A stretch of DNA of 64,000 nt, from the NCBI GenBank assembly GCA_943370215.1, contig CALRQC020000008.1:1-64000 (forward strand), read 5' to 3'. Positions 8,174 through 16,669 of this stretch are shown piece by piece (positions within the stretch are counted from its first letter, which is position 1; every line of letters starts with the position of its first letter). Made by a program: the position numbers and the translations under genes. The stretch is from Niveispirillum sp943370215. Lineage in GTDB: Bacteria > Pseudomonadota > Alphaproteobacteria > Azospirillales > Azospirillaceae. The notes under the pieces are model-generated. The model ran no database searches. It was not told the origin of the DNA and saw only the letters and a list, made by a program, of their open reading frames with translations.

Positions 8174-9816
8174 GCGTCCCGCCGTTCCTGCGCACCGGGG
8201 AAACGCTCCAGATAGTTCAAGATGAACTCGGGTCGCTTCAGCGCCTGTGTCAACTGGTCGCCAGCCAACTGACGCGCCCGCCCCTCTGGCAAACCACCGC
8301 AGAGGCGGATAATGGCCAGAATGCGGTCTGTGTAGCTCATGGACTGGTTACCGAGAATTTCTGTACGGATGCTGTCAAAGATCGCAGCATCCAGAATTTC
8401 CAGCATTTCCCGCCGCAACCCCACCGGCATTCCCGACATGGCCACCCGGCGGGCCAGGGTACCCAGCGTTTTGATCGCCTCCAGCCGGCTCCCCTCTTCC
8501 CGGATAATATCCTCCGGTGCGATCAGCGGGCGCAAATAGGTGGCGATCTTGGCCTTCGGCGCGTCCCCTGGTGCACTCTCCGCCAGGCTCAATACTGTTT
8601 CGGCCCGGTGCAGCGTGCTGCGGATCGGCCCGATCAGTTCAGACATTGCTTCGGGCTGGATCAGACGATCCGCCCGCTGCGACAGCGCCTCCAGCACCTC
8701 CTCATCCCGCGCCAGCGAGGGGGCTTTGCGGCGCAGATGGGTCAACACCTCCACCGTGGCCTGCATCTCATCGCGGATACCACGGTCACTGCGCAGGGGC
8801 AGCCTTGCGTGCAAATGGCGCAGCAGACCAAGGCGAAGCTCGGCCAGGGTGCGCGGCAAGGCGCCTTCCGACAACAAGGTGGACAGCGCGCGCACACCAG
8901 GCAATTCCACCCCGCCATTACGGGCAAGATTGCCGACATAAAGATCGATGGCCGTCAGCACCAGTTCCAGGCGTGTTGTCTCCTGCCCGGCCAGTTCCTT
9001 CAACGCAAAGGGGGATGCCAGGATTTCCGCCGCCAAACTGTCCAGCAACCGCATTTCGCGGCTGGTCAGTTCGGGGTTGGCCAACTGGAACAACCGATCC
9101 AGCTTTTCCACCCAATTCTTGGTATCCGCCAGATAGGCGGCCAACGCGCGATATAGCGCCGGGACGAGTTGATCCGGGGAACCCTTATAGGCATCGAACA
9201 GAGAGGGCAACCCGCCCGGTCCAATGGCCAGGGCCGGCCCGGCCTTGGCATTGCGCAACAGACGGGCCAGGCCATTATCGGCCAAGGCCATCAGTTCCTT
9301 CATGCGTGACACCGCTGTCTGCTTGGTGCCACGCACCTGGATGGAGGCTAGGCGCTGCAAGGCCCCCTGCACCACCGTACCGGCCCCGTCCAACGCCTTG
9401 GCGTGGACCTCGTAGGTCAGCACCTCCAGCGGGGTGAGCCGCCTTTCTTCCAGATACTTGGTGAAGAAAACCCGCATCACCTGCCGCTGCACATCACCCA
9501 GCACGTCATCCGGCTGATCGCACCAGGAGGCGTCACGGCCCGGATTGGCGCGCGCCAGCGGATCGGCCTCCTGCACACCGGCGCGTAAACGCTTCACCAT
9601 GGTAACAGTGGTGGTGAAATCATGATCGATATAGTCGGTCCGCCGTACCAGACGGATACCATCCACCTCCGCCCGTTGCACCAGCATGGCAGCCGACGGC
9701 TCCAACTGGCGCAGGTCAGGGGATTCCCGCACGACAAGCCAGTTGTCGCCATGAAAGCTGTGCAGCTCGAAGACCGTGTGGACGGTTCCGATTAGTTTGT
9801 CCTTATCCACCGACAA
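8104..9816 (-). CDS. Uncharacterised alpha-helical protein, 570 aa
   Basis: I do not recognise this family. The protein is soluble, with no signal peptide or membrane segment, and is almost entirely predicted helix with many Leu, Ala, Arg and Glu residues. A segment near residues 110-145 (VMRVFFTKYLEERRLTPLEVLTYEVHAK) and the C-terminal FILNYLERFPGAQERRDAYFKL look like conserved blocks. Codon use matches the chromosome, which supports a real gene. The start is TTG at 9816 with weak ribosome binding, and GTG at 9810 is an alternative. It is monocistronic, and its 3' end overlaps that of soxR. Confidence 0.75.
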   Translation of the reverse strand: MSVDKDKLIGTVHTVFELHSFHGDNWLVVRESPDLRQLEPSAAMLVQRAEVDGIRLVRRTDYIDHDFTTTVTMVKRLRAGVQEADPLARANPGRDASWCDQPDDVLGDVQRQVMRVFFTKYLEERRLTPLEVLTYEVHAKALDGAGTVVQGALQRLASIQVRGTKQTAVSRMKELMALADNGLARLLRNAKAGPALAIGPGGLPSLFDAYKGSPDQLVPALYRALAAYLADTKNWVEKLDRLFQLANPELTSREMRLLDSLAAEILASPFALKELAGQETTRLELVLTAIDLYVGNLARNGGVELPGVRALSTLLSEGALPRTLAELRLGLLRHLHARLPLRSDRGIRDEMQATVEVLTHLRRKAPSLARDEEVLEALSQRADRLIQPEAMSELIGPIRSTLHRAETVLSLAESAPGDAPKAKIATYLRPLIAPEDIIREEGSRLEAIKTLGTLARRVAMSGMPVGLRREMLEILDAAIFDSIRTEILGNQSMSYTDRILAIIRLCGGLPEGRARQLAGDQLTQALKRPEFILNYLERFPGAQERRDAYFKLCAAMAESGLVDKSLVPQP

Positions 9817-9944
9817 TGCCTAGAAATGACCGTCCAACGGACCGCTTTACGCGCCCGGGCGCGAGGTGTCAGCGGATTAACGGCGGCATTCTGCGCAATT
9901 CCTCAGACCAGGTAAACAGGGTAATACGCATTTCGGATAGCCGC

Positions 9945-10427
9945 TCAAGGCTGGGCTATTCGGCTTTCACCGGTGGAGCCGGGCCGGGTCATCACCCGGC
10001 CAGGCTCCGCCACGACTGAAAAGCCGAATTGCTGGTAAAGCCCGTGGGCATCGGCTGTGAACAGCAGCCAGCGACGCAGATGCCGCCATTCCGGCAGACC
10101 CGTTACCGTCCCCACCAGGAACTTGCCCAAACCCAGGCCACGCAGGCCCGGCGCCACCCAGACATCCGCGAGATAGCCCAGCGAGACATGATCGGTGATC
10201 ACCCGGCAATACCCCACCTGCCGGCCATCCGGGGCATAAAGACCAAAGGGAATGGCGTGGAAGGCCGCTTTTTCAACCGCCTGACGGCTGATACCGGGTG
10301 ACCAATAGCTTCCCGCCAGGGCACGGTGGATAAAGTCGAAATCCAGCCGGTCCCGATCGGCAGAGATGAAATAGCCATCATCCCGACGAAATTGCCATCC
10401 GGGGGAGGGAAATGTAACGTCAGACAT
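9945..10427 (-). CDS. GNAT-family N-acetyltransferase
   Basis: This 160-residue acetyl-CoA-dependent transferase has the GNAT motif A as VWVAPGLRGLGLGKFLV, with the pyrophosphate-binding R/Q-x-x-G-x-G/A pattern, then a beta strand and LYQQFGFSVV, the usual motif B. The acceptor is unknown. Its ATG overlaps the stop of the PhzF-like gene by eight bases (ATGTCTGA), so the two are translationally coupled. Confidence 0.85.
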   Translation of the reverse strand: MSDVTFPSPGWQFRRDDGYFISADRDRLDFDFIHRALAGSYWSPGISRQAVEKAAFHAIPFGLYAPDGRQVGYCRVITDHVSLGYLADVWVAPGLRGLGLGKFLVGTVTGLPEWRHLRRWLLFTADAHGLYQQFGFSVVAEPGRVMTRPGSTGESRIAQP

Positions 10428-11202
10428 GGATTGTGCCTTCCAGAAACAGCACGGCATGGCCGGCAATATGCACACGTGGCCCATCCATCCGGCACCAAAG
10501 TCGGCCGCCGCGGGCGGAAATCTGTCGGGCGGTCAGTTCCAACTTGCCCAACCGTGATGCCCAGTAAGGGATGAGGGTGCAATGGGCCGACCCGGTCACC
10601 GGATCTTCAGCGATTCCGACGGAAGGGGCGAAAAACCGGGAAACAAAATCCACATCATCGCCGGGGGCGGTGATGATGATTTTCTGCCCTGTGCAGGCCA
10701 GGGCGGCAAAGTCCGGCTTTATCGCGGCCACCTGTTCAGCCCGGTCATAGACCAGCATCAGGTCACGGGCTGCAAAGCCGGCCTGCGGGGGCTCTGCACC
10801 CAAGGCCGCCAGCACCGTCTCCGGCACCTCTGCCGGCGCACCGGGCCGGGCCGGAAAATCCAGGCTGTACAGCCCCCCTTGGCGCGTGACGCGTAATTCG
10901 CCGGCAACCTGGGTGGAAAAGCGGATCAGTTCGGCCCCTGACCGCAGGAATTGGGCAATGACGAAGGCGCTGGCCAGCGTCGCATGACCACAAAGGTCGA
11001 TTTCCGCTTCCGGGGTGAACCAGCGGATGGCCCAGCCCTCACCATCGGGCAGGATGAAAGCGGTTTCGGCCAGATTATTCTCCGCTGCGATTTTCTGCAT
11101 CACCGCGTCTGGCAGCCAATCCGACAGGGGAACCACTGCTGCCGGGTTACCGGCGAATAGCTGGTCGGTGAAAGCATCAACCTGATAAAGGGGTAGCCGC
11201 AT
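10420..11202 (-). CDS. PhzF family protein (phenazine-biosynthesis-like isomerase/epimerase fold)
   Basis: This 260-residue protein has the diaminopimelate-epimerase-like fold in two mirrored halves. The N-terminal half has VDAFTDQLFAGNPAAVV, NNLAETAFI with Glu46 at the position of the PhzF catalytic Glu45, and CGHATLAS (71-78). The C-terminal half has DPVTGSAHC. Most bacterial homologues are not in phenazine pathways and have unknown isomerase activity; no other phenazine genes are here. The start at 11202 is supported by GAGAGG. It lies between two acetyltransferase genes and a LysE-type exporter gene. Confidence 0.88.
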   Translation of the reverse strand: MRLPLYQVDAFTDQLFAGNPAAVVPLSDWLPDAVMQKIAAENNLAETAFILPDGEGWAIRWFTPEAEIDLCGHATLASAFVIAQFLRSGAELIRFSTQVAGELRVTRQGGLYSLDFPARPGAPAEVPETVLAALGAEPPQAGFAARDLMLVYDRAEQVAAIKPDFAALACTGQKIIITAPGDDVDFVSRFFAPSVGIAEDPVTGSAHCTLIPYWASRLGKLELTARQISARGGRLWCRMDGPRVHIAGHAVLFLEGTIHV

Positions 11203-11218
11203 CTTGGACCTCTCAGGA

Positions 11219-11650
11219 TCAAAGCGTGGTGAAATCGAAGGCATTCTCCAACTGGGCCAACCCCGCCTTGGGGTAATAACCCATGGCGGCCGGGGCGGAG
11301 AGCAACAGGCAGCGCAGCGGGCGGCCGCCATCATCGGCAATATCCCGGCTGGCGGCATCGCGGGTTTCCAGCATCAAGCGCCGGCCAATACCCCTGCCCT
11401 GCCACGCCTTGTCCACCGCCAGATCGGACAGGTAGCAGCAGAAGGAAAAATCGGTGACCGAGCGCGCCACCCCCACCAGAACCCCATCGGCACGGGCGGT
11501 GACGATCAGGTTGGCATGGCGCAGCATGGCATCAATGCGGGCGGGATCATCCACCGGGCGCCGTTCGGCCAACCCCGACCGGCGCAACACATCAATGAAT
11601 TCTGCCGTGCGCAGGCGGGTTTCGACTGCATAGAGGATTGTGGGCGACAT
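11219..11650 (-). CDS. GNAT-family N-acetyltransferase
   Basis: This 143-residue acetyltransferase has motif A as LSDLAVDKAWQGRGIGRRLM, the clear acetyl-CoA pyrophosphate loop, and MGYYPKAGL as motif B. A strong AAGGAGG precedes the ATG at 11650. It sits 16 bases upstream of the PhzF-like gene in the same leftward operon. Confidence 0.86.
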   Translation of the reverse strand: MSPTILYAVETRLRTAEFIDVLRRSGLAERRPVDDPARIDAMLRHANLIVTARADGVLVGVARSVTDFSFCCYLSDLAVDKAWQGRGIGRRLMLETRDAASRDIADDGGRPLRCLLLSAPAAMGYYPKAGLAQLENAFDFTTL

Positions 11651-11668
11651 AGCGGAAATTCCTCCTTC

Positions 11669-12283
11669 CTAAACCAGCAACAACAAGGCACTGGCAGCGG
11701 TGGCCAGCCCCAAGGCACCGTTGAACAGGCGTAACCGCCTGTCATCCCGTAGCCAGCGCCCCACCCCTTTCCCGAACAAAGCCCAGACCAGGGTGCAAGG
11801 CATCCCGACAAGCAGGAACATGCCCGTGACCGTCAGGATGCTGCCCCATTCCCCCAGTTCCGGGATACGGAAGGTGGCATGGGAAGAAAGGGCCATTGCC
11901 AGTCCCTTGGGATTGATGAACTGGAAGGCCAGTGCCTGAAAAAAGGTCAGGGGTCTGGAACGCGCCCCCGCCTCTGTCCGGCCCGCCGTCCCGATCTTCC
12001 AGGCCAGATAAAGCAGATAGGCCATGCCAGCCCATTTCAGCAGCACAGCCAGCAACGGCACGGCGCGCATCAAGGTTTCGCCGCCGATCCCGGACAGGAA
12101 AACCAGACCGATGAAACCCACCGTAATGCCAGCCATATTGGGCAAAGTCCGGCGAAAGCCGAATGTGGCGCCACTGGCCGCCAAAATCATATTGTTCGGG
12201 CCGGGGGTGATGGATGTGGCGATACAATAAGCTGCCAAGGCCAACAAATGTTCAAAGAGGCCGTCAGCGATGGGATCGATCAT
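11669..12283 (-). CDS. LysE/RhtB family amino-acid exporter
   Basis: This 204-residue membrane protein with five to six helices has the family signature near the N terminus (ITPGPNNMILAASGATFGFRR) and QFINPKGLAMALS in the middle. Members export amino acids or analogues such as lysine, homoserine, threonine or cysteine; the substrate here is not readable. The ATG at 12283 follows CAGGAG. It is divergent from a MocR regulator, a common arrangement for such exporters. Confidence 0.88.
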   Translation of the reverse strand: MIDPIADGLFEHLLALAAYCIATSITPGPNNMILAASGATFGFRRTLPNMAGITVGFIGLVFLSGIGGETLMRAVPLLAVLLKWAGMAYLLYLAWKIGTAGRTEAGARSRPLTFFQALAFQFINPKGLAMALSSHATFRIPELGEWGSILTVTGMFLLVGMPCTLVWALFGKGVGRWLRDDRRLRLFNGALGLATAASALLLLV

Positions 12284-12425
12284 GGTAGACTCCTGATTGT
12301 CACCACACAATCCTTCCATTACTGACCGTCCCGGCGCCACGATATTCCTGCACAGCAGATCCACATTGCTTGAAACCGGTGCGTTCCTATGCATAATATG
12401 GGGACAATCTGCAGAAAATGGCTGC

Positions 12426-12442
12426 ATTGTATGGATTACAAT
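12426..12442. promoter_or_regulatory. Candidate MocR operator (17-bp dyad)
   Basis: ATTGTA-TGGAT-TACAAT is a perfect dyad with a five-base spacer, 22 bases before the MocR start. A related element with TATGG and ACAAT lies just upstream (about 12396-12409), giving a repeated pattern in the divergent promoter region. MocR proteins often bind repeated sites beside their own gene and the divergent target. Confidence 0.45.
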
Positions 12443-12464
12443 TTTCGAACCAGACGGGAAGATC

Positions 12465-13880
12465 ATGAACCAGCCTGCGACAATCGCTTGGCGCCCCGCC
12501 CTGGAAGGCCGATCCGGTCCGCTCTACCGCGCCATCGCCACCGCTCTGTCCGATGATATCGCCGCTGGGCGGCTGGCACCGGGCACCCGACTGCCTACCC
12601 ACCGCGATCTGGCGTGGGAGTTGAAGGTAACGGTCGGCACCATCACGCGCGCCTATCAGGAAGCGGAAAGGCTCGGTCTGATCGGGGGGGAGGTCGGGCG
12701 CGGCACTTTTGTGCGCGATCCGCGTCGATTGCTGGAACCTGTGTCAGAACAGGGTGGTTTGCTGGCGCTGGGTGGCTTGATCGACCTGTCGGTCAATAGC
12801 TCGGCGCTCTGGAATGAGGGTGCCGCCTTGACGGCCGCAACCATGGCCGTGGCGCAGCAACCGGACCTGCTGGACCTGATGTCCTATCAGACACCGATGG
12901 GGCACCCCAGGCTGCGTGCCAGCATCGCCAGTTGGCTGGCAGAAAGTGCCGGGCTGGAAAGCGCGCATGACCAAATCCTGCTGGCCACCGGCGGCCAGGG
13001 GGCGATGCACGCAGCACTGGCCGCCGTCACCCATCCCGGTGATGCGCTGCTGGTGGAACAGCTTACATATCCGGGCATCCGATCCCTGGCCCTGCATCTG
13101 GGCCTGCGGCTGATCCCGGTGGCGATGGATGCCGATGGCCTGCTACCCGACGCGGTGGAACAGGCGGCGCGCAACCACGGGGCCCATGTCCTCTATTGTA
13201 TGCCCACCCTGCAGAACCCCACCACAATCACCATGCCATTGGAACGCCGCCGCACGCTGGTGGAGGTGGCCCGGCGCATCGGTCTGATGCTGGTGGAAGA
13301 TGATGTCTACGGCTTCCTGAAATCCCCCTCCGTACCGACGCTGGCCAGCCTGGGGCCGGATGTGACGCTGCATGTTTCCAGCGTTTCCAAAAGCCTGTTT
13401 CCGGGCCTGCGCACCGGTTATGTCGTCGCCCCCCGCCCATTGCTGGACCGGCTGGCTACGGTGCTGCGGGCAACCGTGTTGACGCCAGCCCATCTGGGCA
13501 TGGTGGTGACGGCCGAACTGATCGATAGCGGGGAAGCCAGCCGCATCGCTGCCCGCCGTCGCCAGCAGGTGGCGGAGCGCCAGCGGCTGGCCCGCGCCAT
13601 CCTGAATGCCGAGCGGCTGGCCCAGTCTGACCCGGATGTCACCCATCTCTGGCTGCCCCTGCCCGACCATATAAGACGGGAGGATCTGGTGCGGGTGGCG
13701 CTGGAACGCGGTGTGAAGATCACCCCGGCCGACGCCTTCGCCGCCGGCCGGGGGGAGGTTGCCAACGCGGTGCGCATCTGCCTGTTGGGTATTGAACAGG
13801 AAAGCACCCTGGAACAGGGGCTGGATATCCTTTCCACCCTGATGGAACACCCGGTCGCCAGCAGCGCCGCCTTGGTCTAG
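12465..13880 (+). CDS. MocR-type GntR/aminotransferase-like transcriptional regulator
   Basis: This 471-residue protein has an N-terminal GntR winged helix (LYRAIATALSDDIAAGRLAPG, then TRLPTHRDLAWELKVTVGT) and a fold-type I aminotransferase-like domain. PLP-site elements are present: LLATGGQGAM, YCMPTLQNPTT, LVEDDVYGFL, and SVSKSLFPGLRTGY with the PLP lysine. Members sense PLP or amino-acid adducts. The divergent LysE exporter operon is the likely target. ATG 12465 gives the usual short N terminus. Confidence 0.9.
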   Translation: MNQPATIAWRPALEGRSGPLYRAIATALSDDIAAGRLAPGTRLPTHRDLAWELKVTVGTITRAYQEAERLGLIGGEVGRGTFVRDPRRLLEPVSEQGGLLALGGLIDLSVNSSALWNEGAALTAATMAVAQQPDLLDLMSYQTPMGHPRLRASIASWLAESAGLESAHDQILLATGGQGAMHAALAAVTHPGDALLVEQLTYPGIRSLALHLGLRLIPVAMDADGLLPDAVEQAARNHGAHVLYCMPTLQNPTTITMPLERRRTLVEVARRIGLMLVEDDVYGFLKSPSVPTLASLGPDVTLHVSSVSKSLFPGLRTGYVVAPRPLLDRLATVLRATVLTPAHLGMVVTAELIDSGEASRIAARRRQQVAERQRLARAILNAERLAQSDPDVTHLWLPLPDHIRREDLVRVALERGVKITPADAFAAGRGEVANAVRICLLGIEQESTLEQGLDILSTLMEHPVASSAALV

Positions 13881-13949
13881 AAAGGAGCGTCTGGCGGCTG
13901 CACCCGCTGCCTTGGCTTGTTGCACGACGCATCTGCGATTGGCCGGTCT

Positions 13950-13976
13950 CCAAGGGGCACGTTCCATGCCCCTTGG
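13950..13976. terminator. Hairpin between convergent genes
   Basis: CCAAGGGGCA and TGCCCCTTGG pair perfectly over 10 bp with a seven-base loop, immediately before the stop of the DUF3293 gene and after the MocR gene. There is no T-run. Confidence 0.45.
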
Positions 13977-13978
13977 GG

Positions 13979-14410
13979 TCAGACCGCCAAGGTGGTGAAC
14001 ATCAGGTGGGCCGGCTGGCCCTGGCCCTGCCAGACGATGGCATATTGGCCCAGCATTTCCGCCAGTTGCAGCGCATCGAACGGGGCCAGATCGAAAATGG
14101 CAAAGCCCTTTTCCACCGGCCAATCCTTGGAAGCAGGGCGGAATTCGGCCGGCAGGTAATCCAGGTCTTCGTCTTCCAGAATGTCACGCAGCTTGGCCGT
14201 GGCTTTCTCGTTCGCCTCGGCACTGGCCGGCTTGGACTTAGGATTCCAGGCGGTGACAAAGACAATCTCCGCCGAGCCACGCCTTTCCAACAGGGCATCA
14301 ATCTCCGCGTTCACGGCCATCACACGGGCGGTGGCGCTGCGCTTGCCGTCCAGCACCACATAGGATGTGGCGTTATAGGCCTCGAGCAGCTTGGCATCGA
14401 TCCGGCTCAT
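13979..14410 (-). CDS. DUF3293 family protein
   Basis: This 143-residue cytoplasmic protein has the layout of DUF3293: an N-terminal YNATSYVV, a central FVTAWNPKS, and a C-terminal GFAIFDLAPFDALQLAEMLGQYAIVW. Function is unknown. Its start overlaps the thiD stop as ATGA, so it is the last gene of the folP-glmM-thiD group. Confidence 0.82.
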   Translation of the reverse strand: MSRIDAKLLEAYNATSYVVLDGKRSATARVMAVNAEIDALLERRGSAEIVFVTAWNPKSKPASAEANEKATAKLRDILEDEDLDYLPAEFRPASKDWPVEKGFAIFDLAPFDALQLAEMLGQYAIVWQGQGQPAHLMFTTLAV

Positions 14411-15207
14411 GCAAAGGCCCCCACGGTGTGGCTGTGATTCAACGGCCCATGCCCATGGCCATATCCTGGAGCGGTACGAATGGCGATATCGACATAGCGA
14501 CGCGCCCGCGCCACCGCGGCCACCACATCCAGCCCCTGGGCCAACCCGGTGGCAATGGCAGAGGCCAGCGTACAGCCCGTACCATGGGTGTGGCGGGTTT
14601 CCAGCCGTTCACCCTGGAAAGCGTGTTCCCCCTCTGCCGTCAACAGCAGGTCGGTCAGCACTGGGCCCTCCATATGGCCCCCCTTCATCAGCACCGCCCC
14701 GGCCCCACGCGCCAGCAGGTCGCGCCCGGCGCGACGCATATCGTCGATATTGCGGATATCCAGCCCGGTCAGTGCCTCGGCCTCCGGCACGTTGGGGGTC
14801 AGCACACAGGCGAGTGGCAGCAGGCGGGACAGCACGGCATCGGTGGCATCGGCATCCAACAGCCGATGACCGCCCTTGGCAACCATCACCGGATCAGCCA
14901 CCAGCTTTACCCCTGGTGCGCGCGTGGCCAACGTGTCCGCCACGGCATGGATCACCTCCGCCGTGGCCAGCATCCCGGTCTTCACGGCGTCGGCCCCCAG
15001 ATCGGCCAGCACCAGTTCCATCTGTTGCAGCAGGAACGGCACAGGCACCGTATGGATGCCGTGGACGCCATGCGTATCCTGCGCCGTCAGCGCGGTGATG
15101 GCGGTCATGGCGTAACCATCCAGGGCCGTCACAGCCTTGATATCAGCCTGGATACCTGCCCCACCGCCACTGTCGGATCCGGCAATGATCAGAACCCGTC
15201 CTTTCAT
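14407..15207 (-). CDS. thiD: Hydroxymethylpyrimidine/phosphomethylpyrimidine kinase ThiD
   Basis: It phosphorylates HMP and HMP-P in thiamine biosynthesis. It belongs to the ribokinase fold, with IIAGSDSGGGAGIQADIK at the N terminus, DPVMVAKGGHRLL, LTPNVPEAEAL, and the catalytic HTHGTGCTLASAIA with the anion-hole glycines near the C terminus. The 266-residue length is typical. ATG 15207 follows GGAGTGAGGTG and starts four bases after glmM. Confidence 0.94.
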   Translation of the reverse strand: MKGRVLIIAGSDSGGGAGIQADIKAVTALDGYAMTAITALTAQDTHGVHGIHTVPVPFLLQQMELVLADLGADAVKTGMLATAEVIHAVADTLATRAPGVKLVADPVMVAKGGHRLLDADATDAVLSRLLPLACVLTPNVPEAEALTGLDIRNIDDMRRAGRDLLARGAGAVLMKGGHMEGPVLTDLLLTAEGEHAFQGERLETRHTHGTGCTLASAIATGLAQGLDVVAAVARARRYVDIAIRTAPGYGHGHGPLNHSHTVGAFA

Positions 15208-15211
15208 CACC

Positions 15212-16582
15212 TCACTCCGCCGCCATTTTGGCCGCCGCCGATCGCACGGCAGCGCAAATATCATCCACCACGTGCTTCACCAGCCCCTCATCCTCACCTT
15301 CTGCCATCACACGGATCAGCGGCTCAGTACCGGATTTGCGGATCAGCACACGGCCCCGTTCGGCCAAGCGCGCCTCCCCTTCCGCGATGGCAGCCTTGAC
15401 CTGCCCATCCTCCAGCGGCTGCACACCAGTACCAGCTTCATAATGTACATTTTTCAACAATTGCGGCAGCGGCTGGAACACCCGCAATACTTCCGATGCC
15501 GGACGCCCGGCCTTGCGGATGCAGGCCAGCACCTGCAGCGCCGCCAGCAAGCCGTCCCCGGTTGTGGCGAAATCCGACAGCACGACATGGCCAGACTGTT
15601 CACCGCCGACATTGAACCCATGCTCGCGCATATGCTCCACCACATAGCGGTCGCCAACGGCGGTACGGGCCAAACTGAGGCCCAGCCCCTTCAGATACAA
15701 TTCCATGCCCATGTTCGACATGACGGTGGCCACAACGCCACCACCGCGCAACCGCCCGCTTTCCGCCCAACTGGCCCCGATCAGGGCCATGATCTGGTCG
15801 CCATCAATCTGGGTGCCGGTCTCATCCGCCAGGATCAACCGGTCGGCATCGCCGTCCAGGGCGATGCCGATATCGGCCTTATGCTCCAGCACCGCGGCCC
15901 GCATGGCAGCCGGCGCCGTGGCACCGCATTTATCATTGATATTGAAGCCGTTGGGCTGATTGAACAGGGTGACAACCTCCGCCCCCAATTCGTACAGCAC
16001 GCGCGGCGCCACCTTGTAGGCGGCACCATGGGCGCAATCGACAACGATCTTCATCCCGTCCAGCCGCAAACCACGGGGGAAGCTGCTCTTCACCACCTCA
16101 ATATAACGACCGGATGCATCTTCCATCCGCTGGGCACGGCCCAGATCACGCGGGTTGACCAGATCAACCGCAAAGGGCTGGGCCATCCGCTCTTCAATGC
16201 CCCGTTCGATCTTGTCAGATAATTTATAGCCATCGGGCCCGAACAGTTTGATCCCATTATCATGATAGGGGTTATGGCTGGCCGACAGCATCACGCCCAG
16301 ATCGGCCCGCATGGAGCGGGTGAGCATGGCGACAGCCGGGGTCGGCAGCGGCCCGACCAGAATCACATCCATGCCCATGGAAATGAAGCCCGCCGTCAGC
16401 GCCGGTTCCAACATATAGCCAGACAGGCGCGTATCCTTGGCAATCACCACCGTATGGCGATGCTCACCGCGCCGAAACTGCAAAGCCGCCGCCATGGCGG
16501 CTTTCAGCGCGGTTTCCGCAGTCATCGGCTCGGTATTGGCGGTGCCGCGGATGCCATCCGTGCCGAACAATTTACGCGACAT
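15212..16582 (-). CDS. glmM: Phosphoglucosamine mutase GlmM
   Basis: It converts glucosamine-6-phosphate to glucosamine-1-phosphate for UDP-GlcNAc, feeding peptidoglycan and lipopolysaccharide. The 456-residue protein starts with KLFGTDGIRG and has the active-site SASHNP with Ser102, the metal loop DGDADR, and the C-terminal phosphate site RKSGTEPLIRVM. Length and motifs are family-standard. It lies between folP and thiD. Confidence 0.97.
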   Translation of the reverse strand: MSRKLFGTDGIRGTANTEPMTAETALKAAMAAALQFRRGEHRHTVVIAKDTRLSGYMLEPALTAGFISMGMDVILVGPLPTPAVAMLTRSMRADLGVMLSASHNPYHDNGIKLFGPDGYKLSDKIERGIEERMAQPFAVDLVNPRDLGRAQRMEDASGRYIEVVKSSFPRGLRLDGMKIVVDCAHGAAYKVAPRVLYELGAEVVTLFNQPNGFNINDKCGATAPAAMRAAVLEHKADIGIALDGDADRLILADETGTQIDGDQIMALIGASWAESGRLRGGGVVATVMSNMGMELYLKGLGLSLARTAVGDRYVVEHMREHGFNVGGEQSGHVVLSDFATTGDGLLAALQVLACIRKAGRPASEVLRVFQPLPQLLKNVHYEAGTGVQPLEDGQVKAAIAEGEARLAERGRVLIRKSGTEPLIRVMAEGEDEGLVKHVVDDICAAVRSAAAKMAAE

Positions 16583-16669
16583 CTATCAGAAATCCCCGTG
16601 AGCGCCTTGGCTGGATATCACTTTATAGCACGCCGGGCAGCGGCGGCGGCAATGACGATAACAGGGGTA

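Noticed and set aside
10420..11202. Phenazine biosynthesis cluster
   Set aside because: Only a PhzF-family protein is present, and most family members are unrelated to phenazines; no phzA-E or G genes are visible.
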